A DNA stretch of 64,000 nt from Streptomyces griseoviridis (lineage in GTDB: Bacteria; Actinomycetota; Actinomycetes; Streptomycetales; Streptomycetaceae), in contig BMSM01000014.1 of the NCBI GenBank assembly GCA_014649155.1, forward strand, positions 62,001-126,000, given 5' to 3'. The position numbers and the translations under genes are program-made. Below the pieces are notes generated by a model that worked only from the letters and a program-made list of their open reading frames with translations, was not told where the DNA came from and did no database searches. Shown here in pieces: positions 52,775 to 61,937 of this stretch. Position 1 is the stretch's first letter, and each line of letters starts with the position of its first letter.

Positions 52775-53056
52775 TCAGACGGTCTCCGGGAGCTCCTCCA
52801 GCCCCTCGGCGACCAGCTTCGCCAGCCGGTCCAGGGCGGCGTCCGCGCCCTCGGCGTCCGAGGCGAGCACGACCTCCTCGCCACCCTGGGCGCCCAGACC
52901 CAGGACGGCCAGCATGGAGGCCGCGTTGACGGGGTCGCCGTCGGCCTTGGCGATCGTCACCGGGACCCCGGTGGCCGTGGCGGCTCGGACGAAGATGGAG
53001 GCGGGGCGGGCGTGGAGGCCCTCGGCCCAGCCGACGTTGACGCGGCGCTCAGCCAT
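52775..53056 (-). CDS. ptsH: Phosphocarrier protein HPr
   Basis: A 93-residue HPr of the PEP:sugar phosphotransferase system. The phosphorylated histidine is His15 in GLHARPAS; a serine at position 47 (NAASMLAVL) matches the regulatory site of Gram-positive HPr. It passes phosphate from enzyme I to the sugar-specific EIIA components, for example for N-acetylglucosamine. ATG 53056 with AAGGG upstream. A DasR site lies 26 bp before the start. Confidence 0.97.
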   Translation of the reverse strand: MAERRVNVGWAEGLHARPASIFVRAATATGVPVTIAKADGDPVNAASMLAVLGLGAQGGEEVVLASDAEGADAALDRLAKLVAEGLEELPETV

Positions 53057-53081
53057 GTGGTGCTGCCCTTCAGGTGTGCAG

Positions 53082-53097
53082 AGTTGTCTAGACCAGT
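53082..53097 (-). promoter_or_regulatory. DasR-responsive element (dre)
   Basis: Minus strand ACTGGTCTAGACAACT differs at one position from the dre consensus ACTGGTCTAGACCACT. DasR links GlcNAc supply to PTS genes, development and antibiotics in Streptomyces. Confidence 0.9.
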
Positions 53098-53173
53098 CTT
53101 CCATATGGTGCGCCCCCGGACTGCCCCACTCGGCCCCGCGCCGTTGTCGTACCCGGGCCGTACTCTGGGCCGC

Positions 53174-56044
53174 ATGGAGAGCGCGTCGGACCGGCACGAG
53201 TACCCCGCCCACTGGGAGGCGGACGTGGTGCTGCGCGACGGCGGCACCGCGCGTGTGCGCCCCATCACCGAGGACGACGCCGAGCGCCTGGTCAGCTTCT
53301 ACGAGCAGGTCTCGGACGAGTCGAAGTACTACCGCTTCTTCGCGCCCTACCCCCGGCTGTCCGCCAAGGACGTCCGCCGCTTCACCCACCACGACTTCGT
53401 CGACCGCGTCGGCCTCGCGGCCACGGTGGGCGGCGAGTTCATCGCCACGGTCCGCTACGACCGGATCGCCGCCGACGGCACCCCCGCGCACGCCCCGGCC
53501 GACGAGGCCGAGGTCGCCTTCCTCGTCCAGGACGCCCACCAGGGCCGCGGCGTCGCCTCCGCGCTCCTGGAGCACATCGCCGCGGTCGCCCGGGAGCGCG
53601 GCATCCGCCGGTTCGCCGCCGAGGTGCTCCCCGCCAACACCAAGATGATCAAGGTGTTCACGGACGCCGGGTACACCCAGAGACGCAGCTTCGAGGACGG
53701 CGTCGTCCGCCTGGAGTTCGGCCTCGCGCCCACCGACCGCTCCCTCGCCGTGCAGTACGCGCGCGAGCAGCGCGCCGAGGGCCGCTCGGTACGCCGGCTC
53801 CTGGTGCCCGGGTCCGTCGCCGTCATCGGCGCCGGCCGCACCCCCGGCGGCGTCGGCCGCCGCATCCTCGGCAACCTGCGCGACGCCGGCTTCACCGGCC
53901 GCCTGTACGCCGTGAACCACGCCTTCGAGCCGGACCGGACCGAACTGGACGGCGTACCGGCCCACCGCTCGGTCGCCGAGATCGACGGTCCCGTCGACCT
54001 CGCGGTCGTCGCCGTCCCCGCCGAGCGGGTCACCGATGTCGTCACCCAGTGCGGCCGGCACGGCGTACAGGGCCTGGTCGTCGTCTCCGCCGGGTACGCC
54101 GAGAGCGGCCCCGAGGGACGCGCGCGCCAGCGCGCCCTCGTCCGGCACGCGCGCGCGTACGGCATGCGGCTCGTCGGACCCAACGCCTTCGGGATCGTCA
54201 ACACCGCGCCCGAGGTCCGGCTCAACGCCTCCCTCGCCCCCGAGATGCCGCGCCCCGGCCGGATCGGCCTCTTCGCCCAGTCCGGCGCCATCGGCGTCGC
54301 CCTGCTCTCCCGGCTGCACCGGCGCGGCGGCGGCGTCACGGGCGTGACCGGCGTCTCCACGTTCGTCTCGTCCGGCAACCGGGCCGACGTCTCCGGCAAC
54401 GACGTCCTGCAGTTCTGGTACGACGACCCCGGCACCGACGTGGTCCTGATGTACCTGGAGTCCATCGGCAACCCGCGCAAGTTCACCCGTCTGGCGCGGC
54501 GCACCGCCGCCGTCAAGCCGCTGGTCGTCGTACAGGGCGCCCGGCACGGCGGCGCCGCCCCCCAGGGTCACGCGGTCCGCGCCACCCGCCTGCCGCACGC
54601 CACGGTCTCCGCCCTGCTGCGGCAGGCCGGCGTCATCCGCGTCGACACCATCACCGAACTGGTCGACGCGGGCCTGCTGCTCGCCCGCCAGCCCCTGCCC
54701 GCCGGCCCCCGGGTGGCGATCCTCGGCAACTCCGAGTCCCTGGGCCTGCTCACCTACGACGCCTGCCTCTCCGAGGGACTGCGCCCGCTGCCCCCGCTGG
54801 ACCTGACCACCGCCGCCACCCCCGCCGACTTCCGGGCCGCCCTCTCCCGGGCCCTGGCCGACGACGCCTGCGACGCCGTGGTCGTGACCGCCATCCCGGC
54901 GCTCGGCGAGGGCGCCGAGGGGGACGCGGCGCTCGCCGGGGCCCTCCGCGCGGCCACCGCCGCGGCCCCCGCCAAGCCCGTCCTCGTCGTCCACGTCGAA
55001 CTGGGCGGCCTCGCCGAGGCCCTCTCGGCCGCGGCCGGCACGGCACCGCAACCGGACACCGCCTCCGTCACCCCGCCCCCGCCGCCGGACACCGCCTCCG
55101 TCACCCTGCCCCCGCCGCCGGACACCGCCTCCCTCATCCCGCCCCCGCCGCCCCCCGCCCCCGAGCAGCCCTCCGAGGACACCCGCCTCATCCCCGCCTA
55201 CCCGGCCGCCGAACGCGCGGTGCGCGCCCTCGCCCAGGCCGTCGCCTACGCCCAGTGGCGCCACGACACCGCCGAACCGGGCAAGGTGCCGGAGTACCCC
55301 GACATCGACGAGAAGGGCGCCGCCGAGCTGATCGACGGCCTTCTCGCACGCGGCGAGGGCCTCACCCTCGGCGACCGGGACGCGTGCGCGCTGCTCGGCC
55401 GCTACGGCATCCACGTCCACCGCGCCCTGCCCGCCCCCACCCCCGAGGACGCCGTCGCCGCCGCCCGCCGCCTCGGCGGACCCGTCGCCCTGAAGGCCAC
55501 CGCCCCCCACCTGCGCCACCGCGCCGACCTCGGCGGCGTCCGCCTCGACCTCGCCGACGAGGAGCAGCTGCGCCGCGCCTACGAGGAGCTGACCGGGCTG
55601 TTCGGCACCCCGGCCGAGCTGCGCCCGGTGGTGCAGGCGATGGCCCCGCGCGGCGTCGACACCGTCGTACGCGCCGTCATCGACCCGGCGGCCGGCGCCG
55701 TGCTCTCCTTCGGGCTGGCCGGTGCCGCCACCCAGCTGCTCGGCGACACCGCGCACCGGCTGATACCGGTCACCGACCGGGACGCGGCCGCCCTCGTCCG
55801 GTCCGTGCGCACCGCCCCGCTGCTCTTCGGCTGGCGCGGCTCGGACCCGGTCGACACCGCCGCCCTGGAGGAGCTGCTCCAGCGCGTCTCCCGCCTCGTC
55901 GACGACCACCCGGAGGTCGTCGCCGTCACCCTCGAACCGGTCGTCGTCGCCCCGCGCGGCCTCAGCGTCCTCGGCGCCTCCGTCCGCCTCGCGCCGCCCC
56001 CCGCCCGCGACGACCTCGGCCCGCGCACCCTCCCGGCGTACTGA
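53174..56044 (+). CDS. GNAT acetyltransferase fused to NDP-forming acyl-CoA synthetase (Pat-like)
   Basis: A 956-residue fusion. Residues 18-195 are a GNAT domain (RPITEDDAERLVSFYEQ, FLVQDAHQGRGVASALL with the CoA loop). Residues 200-660 match the CoA-binding and ligase parts (VIGAGRTPGGVGRRI, VGPNAFGIVN, FAQSGAIGVALL). After a Pro-rich repeat linker, residues 720-950 are an ATP-grasp domain. N-terminal GNAT plus large domain is the order described for S. lividans PatA, a protein lysine acetyltransferase acting on acyl-CoA synthetases. ATG 53174 is 7 nt after TACTCT (53161-53166); probably leaderless. Confidence 0.88.
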   Translation: MESASDRHEYPAHWEADVVLRDGGTARVRPITEDDAERLVSFYEQVSDESKYYRFFAPYPRLSAKDVRRFTHHDFVDRVGLAATVGGEFIATVRYDRIAADGTPAHAPADEAEVAFLVQDAHQGRGVASALLEHIAAVARERGIRRFAAEVLPANTKMIKVFTDAGYTQRRSFEDGVVRLEFGLAPTDRSLAVQYAREQRAEGRSVRRLLVPGSVAVIGAGRTPGGVGRRILGNLRDAGFTGRLYAVNHAFEPDRTELDGVPAHRSVAEIDGPVDLAVVAVPAERVTDVVTQCGRHGVQGLVVVSAGYAESGPEGRARQRALVRHARAYGMRLVGPNAFGIVNTAPEVRLNASLAPEMPRPGRIGLFAQSGAIGVALLSRLHRRGGGVTGVTGVSTFVSSGNRADVSGNDVLQFWYDDPGTDVVLMYLESIGNPRKFTRLARRTAAVKPLVVVQGARHGGAAPQGHAVRATRLPHATVSALLRQAGVIRVDTITELVDAGLLLARQPLPAGPRVAILGNSESLGLLTYDACLSEGLRPLPPLDLTTAATPADFRAALSRALADDACDAVVVTAIPALGEGAEGDAALAGALRAATAAAPAKPVLVVHVELGGLAEALSAAAGTAPQPDTASVTPPPPPDTASVTLPPPPDTASLIPPPPPPAPEQPSEDTRLIPAYPAAERAVRALAQAVAYAQWRHDTAEPGKVPEYPDIDEKGAAELIDGLLARGEGLTLGDRDACALLGRYGIHVHRALPAPTPEDAVAAARRLGGPVALKATAPHLRHRADLGGVRLDLADEEQLRRAYEELTGLFGTPAELRPVVQAMAPRGVDTVVRAVIDPAAGAVLSFGLAGAATQLLGDTAHRLIPVTDRDAAALVRSVRTAPLLFGWRGSDPVDTAALEELLQRVSRLVDDHPEVVAVTLEPVVVAPRGLSVLGASVRLAPPPARDDLGPRTLPAY
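55056..55154 (+). repeat. Three 33-bp tandem repeats in the fusion gene
   Basis: Units start at 55056, 55089 and 55122 and are nearly identical. In frame they encode repeated Asp-Thr-Ala-Ser plus poly-Pro segments between the ligase and ATP-grasp parts. Confidence 0.9.
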
Positions 56045-56130
56045 GCCAGGTCCCGGGCGGGGGACCACTGACCGCCCCGGACCTCCCTGGCCGTCCCGGG
56101 CAGTCAGTGGTCCCCCGTAGGATGGACGGC

Positions 56131-56718
56131 ATGGCCAAGACCAGTACGACGACCCAGGGGCTGCGTGCGGCGATCGAGCGCAGCGGCTACTACCCGGCCC
56201 TCGTGGCCGAGGCGGTGGAGGCCGCCGTGGGCGGCGAGCCCGTGCGGTCGTACCTGGTCCACCAGGAGACCACGTTCGACCAGAACGAGGTGCGGCGGCA
56301 CGTGACCGTGCTCGTCCTCACCGACAACCGCTTCATCGTCAGCCACACCGACGAGCAGGCCGCGGACGACACCTCCCCGTCGCCCTACGCCACGACGTCC
56401 ACGGAGTCCGTCAAGATCGGCCGGATCTCCTCCATCGTCGTCAGCCGCGTCGTCGCCGACCCCGAGAAGTACAAGCCGGGCACCCTGCCCCGCGAGATCG
56501 TGCTGACCATCGGCTGGGGCGCCGTCTCCCGCATCGACCTGGAGCCCGCCGCCTGCGGCGACCCCAACTGCGAGGCCGACCACGGCTACACGGGCAGCTC
56601 CACCGCCGACGACCTCAGCCTGCGCGTCAGCGAGGCCGGCGACGGCCCGGAGACCGTGCGGCAGGCCCTCGCCTTCGCCCAGGCCCTCTCCGAGGCCACC
56701 GCGGACAGCGCCCGCTGA
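56131..56718 (+). CDS. DUF5998-family protein
   Basis: A 195-residue cytosolic protein of a conserved actinobacterial family: LRAAIERSGYYPALVAEAVEAAVGGEPV, HQETTFDQNEVRRHVTVLVLTDNRFIVSHTDE, IGRISSIVVSRVV and a small CGDPNCEADHGY cysteine/histidine patch. The fold looks like a PH-type or DUF domain; no enzyme motif. TAGGAT (56118-56123) is 7 nt before ATG 56131, so I take that ATG over 56122. It abuts the phosphodiesterase gene (TGATG overlap), so the two are co-transcribed. Function unknown. Confidence 0.83.
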   Translation: MAKTSTTTQGLRAAIERSGYYPALVAEAVEAAVGGEPVRSYLVHQETTFDQNEVRRHVTVLVLTDNRFIVSHTDEQAADDTSPSPYATTSTESVKIGRISSIVVSRVVADPEKYKPGTLPREIVLTIGWGAVSRIDLEPAACGDPNCEADHGYTGSSTADDLSLRVSEAGDGPETVRQALAFAQALSEATADSAR

Positions 56719-57911
56719 TGCACCCGTCCACCGCCTGGGACCTCCACCCCGAGCCCCTCCCCGTCGCCTCCGCGCCCGTCCCCGAGTACGGCAGCGGCTC
56801 CCTCGCCGACCTGCTGCCCACCCTCGCCGCCGGCATGGAGGTCCCCGGCACCACCGCCACGATCGGAGAACTCGCCCCGGCCGACCGGAACTGCGTCTTC
56901 CTGATCGACGGCCTCGGCTGGGAGCAGCTCCGCGCCCACCCCGAGTACGCCCCCTTCCTGACCTCGCTCCTCGGCAGCTCGCGCGGCGGCACCGGGCGCC
57001 CGGTCACCGCCGGGTTCCCGGCGACCACCGCGACCTCCCTCGCCTCGGTCGGCACCGGACTGCCGCCCGGCGCCCACGGCCTGCCCGGCTACACCGTCCG
57101 CGACCCGGCCACCGGCGCGCTGATGAACCAGCTCCGCTGGCAGCCCTGGACCGACCCGCACGTCTGGCAGCCCCGCCCCACCGTCTTCCAGCTCGCCCAC
57201 GCGGCGGGCGTGCACGCCGCGCAGGTCTCCGCCCCCACCTTCCAGAACACCCCGCTGACCAAGGTCGCGCTCAGCGGCGGCACCTTCCTCGGCCGCGAGT
57301 CCGGCGAGGACCGCATGGACCTGGCGGCCGGGCAGCTCGCCGCCGCCGACCGCGCGCTCGTGTACACGTACTACTCGGAGGTCGACGGCGCCGGACACCG
57401 CTTCGGCGTCGACTCCGACGAGTGGCGCGGCCGGCTCTCCCACGTCGACCGGCTCGTCCAGCGCCTCGCCGAGCAACTCCCGCCGCGCACCGCCCTCTAC
57501 GTCACCGCCGACCACGGCATGGTCGACATCCCCTTCGACGAGGACCACCGCGTCGACTTCGACGCGGACTGGGAGCTGCGGGCCGGTGTCGCCCTGCTCG
57601 GCGGCGAGGGCCGCGCCCGGCACGTCTACGCGGTGCCGGGCGCCCAGGACGACGTCCTCGCCTGCTGGCGCGAGGTGCTCGGCGAGCAGTTCTGGGTGGC
57701 GTCCCGGGACGAGGCGATCGAGGCCGGCTGGTTCGGTCCGCGGGTGGAGGAGCGGGTGTACGACCGCATCGGCGACGTCCTCGCCGCCGCCCGGGACGAC
57801 GTCCTGCTCATCGCCTCCGAGCGGGAGCCGAAGGAGTCGGCGATGGTCGGCAACCACGGTTCGATGACCCCCGCCGAGCAGCTCGTCCCCCTCCTCGAAG
57901 TACGCTCCTGA
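56718..57911 (+). CDS. Alkaline phosphatase-superfamily phosphodiesterase
   Basis: A 397-residue nucleotide pyrophosphatase/phosphodiesterase-type enzyme. Metal-site features: FLIDGLGWEQL (first Asp), the nucleophile Thr in AGFPATTATSLASVGTG, YYSEVDGAGHRFG, and VTADHGMVDIP near the second metal; GNHGSMTPAEQLVPLL completes it. No signal peptide, so it works in the cytosol. It probably hydrolyses a phosphodiester or pyrophosphate of a small molecule. It overlaps the DUF5998 stop and precedes thymidine kinase by 40 bp. Confidence 0.87.
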   Translation: MHPSTAWDLHPEPLPVASAPVPEYGSGSLADLLPTLAAGMEVPGTTATIGELAPADRNCVFLIDGLGWEQLRAHPEYAPFLTSLLGSSRGGTGRPVTAGFPATTATSLASVGTGLPPGAHGLPGYTVRDPATGALMNQLRWQPWTDPHVWQPRPTVFQLAHAAGVHAAQVSAPTFQNTPLTKVALSGGTFLGRESGEDRMDLAAGQLAAADRALVYTYYSEVDGAGHRFGVDSDEWRGRLSHVDRLVQRLAEQLPPRTALYVTADHGMVDIPFDEDHRVDFDADWELRAGVALLGGEGRARHVYAVPGAQDDVLACWREVLGEQFWVASRDEAIEAGWFGPRVEERVYDRIGDVLAAARDDVLLIASEREPKESAMVGNHGSMTPAEQLVPLLEVRS

Positions 57912-57951
57912 ACCGTCCCGCAAGCCCTCGCCGAAAGGTGTCAGCCCCACC

Positions 57952-58602
57952 ATGCCCGAGCTGGTCTTCTTCTCCGGAACGATGGACTGCGGGAAGTCGA
58001 CCCTGGCTCTCCAGATGGAGCACAACCGCTCCGCGCGCGGTCTGACCGGCATGATCTTCACCCGGGACGACCGCGCGGGCGAGGGCAAGCTCTCCTCCCG
58101 GCTCGGCCTGGTCACCGACGCGGTCGAGGTCGAGGACGGCACCGACCTCTACGCCTACCTCGTCGACCACCTCTCGCAGGGCGGCCGCGCGGACTACGTG
58201 ATCGCGGACGAGGCCCAGTTCCTCGCCCCGGACCAGATCGACCAGCTCGCCCGCGTCGTGGACGACCTCGGCCTGGACGTCTACGCCTTCGGCATCACCA
58301 CCGACTTCCGCTCCAAGCTGTTCCCCGGCTCCCAGCGCCTGGTCGAACTGGCCGACCGGGTAGAGGTGCTCCAGGTCGAGGCCCTGTGCTGGTGCGGGGC
58401 CCGCGCCACGCACAACGCCCGCACGGTCGGCGGTGTCATGGTCGTCGAGGGCGCCCAGGTGGTCGTCGGTGACGTGAACCAGTCCCCGGACGAAGTCGGC
58501 TACGAGGTGCTGTGCCGGCGCCACCACCGCCGCCGCACCACCGCGGCCACGGCCCGCGCGGCGGCCCTGTCACCGGACGTGCTGCCGGTGGCGGGCCCCT
58601 GA
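57952..58602 (+). CDS. tdk: Thymidine kinase
   Basis: A 216-residue type II thymidine kinase. Walker A GTMDCGKST (9-17), Walker B DYVIADEAQFL, and a zinc lasso with CWCGARATHNAR and a C-terminal CRRHHRRR. It phosphorylates salvaged deoxythymidine to dTMP. The C-terminal 20 residues are an Ala-rich extension. Same direction and close to the phosphodiesterase gene, so possibly one operon. AAAGG is about 13 nt upstream of the ATG. Confidence 0.94.
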   Translation: MPELVFFSGTMDCGKSTLALQMEHNRSARGLTGMIFTRDDRAGEGKLSSRLGLVTDAVEVEDGTDLYAYLVDHLSQGGRADYVIADEAQFLAPDQIDQLARVVDDLGLDVYAFGITTDFRSKLFPGSQRLVELADRVEVLQVEALCWCGARATHNARTVGGVMVVEGAQVVVGDVNQSPDEVGYEVLCRRHHRRRTTAATARAAALSPDVLPVAGP

Positions 58603-58615
58603 CCCGGCCCCCGGC

Positions 58616-59428
58616 TCACCCGGTCGCGCCCCGCACCAGCGCGAACCGCGCCCCCTCCGGATCGGCCACCACCGCCATCCGCCCCCGCTCGCTCTCCCGG
58701 GCCGGCTCCAGGACGCGCCCGCCCAGCCCGGCGACCCGCTCCACCGCCGCGTCCACGTCCGCCGTCCCGAAGTACGTCACCCAGTGCGGTCCCCGGTCAC
58801 GGGGCAGGGCGTCGCCCAGACCGCGCAGGCCCGCCACGGGCCGGCCGTCGATGTGCAGGGTCACCCGGTCGGTGCCGGCGTCGGGCACCGCCTTCGGGGT
58901 GTGGCCGAACGCGGTCTCGTAGAAGGCGGCGACGCCGGCCGCGTCGTAGGTGAGCAGCTCGTTCCAGACGGGGGCGCCCGGCGCGCCGCTGAGGGCCGTG
59001 CCGAGATGGGCCGACGCCTGCCAGATGCCGAAGACGGCACCGGCCGGGTCGGACGCGATCGCCATCCGCCCGGCCTCGGCCGCGTCCAGCGGCCCCACCC
59101 CGACCGTGCCGCCGCACAGCCGGACGGCCTCGGCGGTCCGGTCCACGTCGTCCGAGGCGAAGTACGGCGTCCAGGCCACCGGCAGATGCCGGTCCTGCGG
59201 CAGCTGCCCGATGCCCGCCACCTCCCGTCCGCCGAGCAGGGCCCGGACATAGGGGCCGAGCTGCTGCGGGCCCGGCCGGAACTCCCAGCCGAACAGTGCC
59301 CCGTAGAACTCCCGGGTCGCCGTCAGGTCGTGCACCATCGCGCTCACCCAGCAGGGCGTGCCGGGCACGCGCAGGGTGGTCCGATCGCCGCCGTGGTCGC
59401 CGTCGGTCCGTCCCCGTGATCCGGTCAT
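58616..59428 (-). CDS. Two-domain VOC-superfamily protein
   Basis: A 270-residue protein with two glyoxalase/bleomycin-resistance-type domains: CWVSAMVHDLTATREFYGALFGWEF and later PVWNELLTYDAAGVAAFYETAFG, each followed by a GG(R/T)V-PLD-type strand. It may be a metal-dependent dioxygenase, lyase or binding protein; the substrate cannot be read. AAGAGAG precedes ATG 59428. It is convergent with tdk, 13 bp apart. Confidence 0.85.
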   Translation of the reverse strand: MTGSRGRTDGDHGGDRTTLRVPGTPCWVSAMVHDLTATREFYGALFGWEFRPGPQQLGPYVRALLGGREVAGIGQLPQDRHLPVAWTPYFASDDVDRTAEAVRLCGGTVGVGPLDAAEAGRMAIASDPAGAVFGIWQASAHLGTALSGAPGAPVWNELLTYDAAGVAAFYETAFGHTPKAVPDAGTDRVTLHIDGRPVAGLRGLGDALPRDRGPHWVTYFGTADVDAAVERVAGLGGRVLEPARESERGRMAVVADPEGARFALVRGATG

Positions 59429-59750
59429 CGTCGCTCTCTTCTCGGCCCCTCGCGGTGGCCGGGTCGCTTCTCTGCGGACGGACCGCCTGCCGCACCGGTG
59501 CCCGCCCCGTCACCCCGTACTCCGGGTCCGCCCCGCGGACGGCTCCCCGCTCGTGAACGGCCGTCGTCGCGCTGCCGTTCCCCGCCCGTTCCCTGCCCGT
59601 TTCCGTGTGCCGATCGGCACATCGCTCGACAGAAATCGATCGGCTGTACAGTCTGTGCCCGAATCCGTACACCTCGTGATCGAGGCTGCCCGGCGGGCAG
59701 GTTAACCCGGCGGGGACGCGACGGCCAGCCAGTGCGTCAGGATGGGGACC

Positions 59751-60602
59751 ATGAACGCCATCATCTCCGCACCCGACCTGGCGAGCGCGCTCGCGGGCGG
59801 TGACCCGCCGGTCCTGCTCGACATCCGCTGGCAGCTCAGCGCGGCCAAGGCGGCCGGCGCGCCCCCGTTCGACGGCCGGGCGGCGTACGCGGCCGGTCAT
59901 CTGCCCGGCGCCGTCTATGTCGACCTGGACCGGGAACTGGCCGCCCCGCCCGGGACCGGCGGCCGTCATCCGCTGCCCGATCCGGAGGAGTTCGGCGCGG
60001 TGATGCGCCGGGCGGGCGTGTCGGCCGGGCGGCCGGTCGTCGTGTACGACGGCGGGCAGGGCTGGGCGGCGGCCCGCGCCTGGTGGCTGCTGCGCTGGAC
60101 GGGCCACCCGGACGTGCGGGTCCTCGACGGCGGACTGCCGGCCTGGCAGGGGCCGCTGTCTGCCGACGAACCGCGGCCCGCGCCCGGCGATTTCGCACCG
60201 GCACCGGCCGCCGACGGGCTGCTGGACGCGGACGGCGCCGCCGCGCTGGCCCGCTCCGGGCTGCTGCTGGACGCCCGCGCGGGGGAGCGCTACCGGGGCG
60301 AGGTCGAGCCGATCGACCCGGTCGGCGGCCACATCCCGGGCGCGGTGTCAGCCCCGACGTCCGAGAACGTCACGGCGGACGGCCGGTTCCGGCCCGCCGC
60401 CGAACTCCGCGCCCGCTTCGCCGGACTGGGCGCCACCGGGGACACCGAGGTCGGCGTGTACTGCGGTTCGGGCGTCTCCGCCGCCCACGAGGTACTGGCC
60501 CTGGCGGTCGCGGGCATCCCGGCCGCGCTGTACGTGGGCTCCTGGTCGCAGTGGTCGGCGGACCCGGAGCGGCCGGTCGCCGTCGGCCCCGACCCGCGCT
60601 GA
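59751..60602 (+). CDS. Two-domain rhodanese-type sulfurtransferase
   Basis: A 283-residue thiosulfate/3-mercaptopyruvate sulfurtransferase. The first domain (VLLDIRWQLS, GHLPGAVYVDLDRELA) is inactive; the second carries the catalytic cysteine in VYCGSGVSA. It transfers sulfur to cyanide or thiols. I chose ATG 59751 over 59742 because CAGGAT (59738-59743) overlaps the first and lies 7 nt before the second: probably leaderless. Confidence 0.92.
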   Translation: MNAIISAPDLASALAGGDPPVLLDIRWQLSAAKAAGAPPFDGRAAYAAGHLPGAVYVDLDRELAAPPGTGGRHPLPDPEEFGAVMRRAGVSAGRPVVVYDGGQGWAAARAWWLLRWTGHPDVRVLDGGLPAWQGPLSADEPRPAPGDFAPAPAADGLLDADGAAALARSGLLLDARAGERYRGEVEPIDPVGGHIPGAVSAPTSENVTADGRFRPAAELRARFAGLGATGDTEVGVYCGSGVSAAHEVLALAVAGIPAALYVGSWSQWSADPERPVAVGPDPR

Positions 60603-60610
60603 GGGCACAA

Positions 60611-60643
60611 GTGAGGGCCGCCCTCCAGGAGGGCGGCCCTCAC
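60611..60643. terminator. Bidirectional terminator
   Basis: A 16-bp perfect inverted repeat (60611-60626 with 60628-60643) between the convergent sulfurtransferase and sepH genes. Confidence 0.92.
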
Positions 60644-60667
60644 CGCGATCTCTGGGACGCCGGGGCG

Positions 60668-61723
60668 CTACTCCTGCTTCTTGCGCCGCGTCCCGAACAC
60701 GATCTCGTCCCAGCTGGGGACCGCCGCCCGCCGCCCGGGACGGACTCCGTCCGCCTCGGCCTGGCGGTCGGTGGAGCCGACCAGCCGGTCACGGTGGCTG
60801 CCCACCGACCGCGGCATGAGCACGTCGGCGTACGCGGAGCCCGCGCCGGCGGACGCGGCGGGGGCCGGCGGCTCCTCGGCCTCCGGGTCCCCCACCGGCT
60901 CCTCGACGGGTTCCGGCGCGACGGCCGGACGCTCGGGCACGACCAGGTCGCCCCGGAAACTGGGCACCGCCTCCAGCAGACTGGTCAGCGAGTCCCGCTC
61001 GCTCACGCTCTCCTCGGCGGCGGGCTCGGGCGGCTGCGCCGGCAGGCCCGGCCGCTCGCGCTCCCGGTCGCCGGGCCGGTCCAGCGGCCGGTCGCGCGGC
61101 AGCCGGGCGATGCGCGGCACGAAGGGGAAGCTCGGCTCCGGGGCGGCGAGGTCGTCGGACTCGCCGATCAGCGCGCGGGCCTCGTCGTCGACGGCCTGGA
61201 CGAGCCGCCGGGGCGGGTCGTACGTCCAGCTCGCCGAGTGCGGTTCACCCGCGACCAGATAGACCAGCAGCACTTCCCAGGTGCCGTCGTCGCGGCGCCA
61301 GGAGTCCCACTGGACGGTGTCCTTGTCGGCGCCGCGCAGCAGCAGCCGCTCCTGGACGGCCTCGCCCAGTGGCGGGCCGGAGTTCTCGCCGGGGCGGCGG
61401 ACGGGGGTCTTGCGGGCGCGTTCGGCCATGAAGGCGCGTTCGGCGAGGACGGGGCCCTCGAAGCGGCGGACCCGGTCGACGGGGATGCCGGCCATCTGGG
61501 CGACCTCTTCCGCGGTCGCGCCGGCTCGTATACGCGCCTGGATGTCGCGGGGGCGGAGATGGCTCTCCACCTCGATCTCGATCTGGCCGAGGCGGGGCCG
61601 GTCACCGCGGACGGCGGCCCGGAGGCGCTCGTCGATCGGAAGCGTGTACTCCGTCGCGTCGGCAGCCTTCAGCACCAGCCGTGTGCCGTCATTCGAGACG
61701 GCCACGACACGCAGTTCGGGCAT
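60668..61723 (-). CDS. sepH: SepH, FtsZ-binding cell-division protein
   Basis: A 351-residue DUF3071 protein. The conserved N-terminus (MPELRVVAVSNDGTRLVL to LRPRDIQARIRAGATAEEVAQMAG) contains a helix-turn-helix-like segment IQARIRAGATAEEVAQMAGIPVDRV (split). A middle domain with WEVLLVYLVAGEPHSASW follows; the rest is a disordered acidic/Pro-rich region ending in the conserved SWDEIVFGTRRKK. SepH binds FtsZ and promotes Z-ring assembly during sporulation and vegetative division. ATG 61723 is 7 nt from GGGAGG. Confidence 0.95.
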   Translation of the reverse strand: MPELRVVAVSNDGTRLVLKAADATEYTLPIDERLRAAVRGDRPRLGQIEIEVESHLRPRDIQARIRAGATAEEVAQMAGIPVDRVRRFEGPVLAERAFMAERARKTPVRRPGENSGPPLGEAVQERLLLRGADKDTVQWDSWRRDDGTWEVLLVYLVAGEPHSASWTYDPPRRLVQAVDDEARALIGESDDLAAPEPSFPFVPRIARLPRDRPLDRPGDRERERPGLPAQPPEPAAEESVSERDSLTSLLEAVPSFRGDLVVPERPAVAPEPVEEPVGDPEAEEPPAPAASAGAGSAYADVLMPRSVGSHRDRLVGSTDRQAEADGVRPGRRAAVPSWDEIVFGTRRKKQE

Positions 61724-61890
61724 GGGGACCTCCCGGGTGGTGCCTGCCGACGTCACGTGCGTCGCTGCTTCCGCTCTGTCGAGTGTGGCCTGCCCGGGTG
61801 CAGCCTGCCACAACCTTGCCGAGTTGCCCGGCGTGTCGGGCGAGGGCCCTGAATCGCCGTTATGGCACGGTTACCTATTCACAACGCTGA

Positions 61891-61907
61891 GTGACCGAAT
61901 CGGTCAC
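61891..61907. promoter_or_regulatory. Perfect 17-bp palindrome upstream of sepH
   Basis: GTGACCGA-A-TCGGTCAC lies 168 bp before the sepH start and 284 bp before the next gene to the right. It looks like a regulator binding site; the factor is unknown. Confidence 0.5.
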
Positions 61908-61937
61908 CCAGTGCAACTAGCCCCCTCCCGGCGGTCC

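Noticed and set aside
52775..56068. 1097-residue minus-strand frame that includes HPr
   Set aside because: Only the last 93 codons are real (ptsH); upstream is the mirror of the Pat-like gene.
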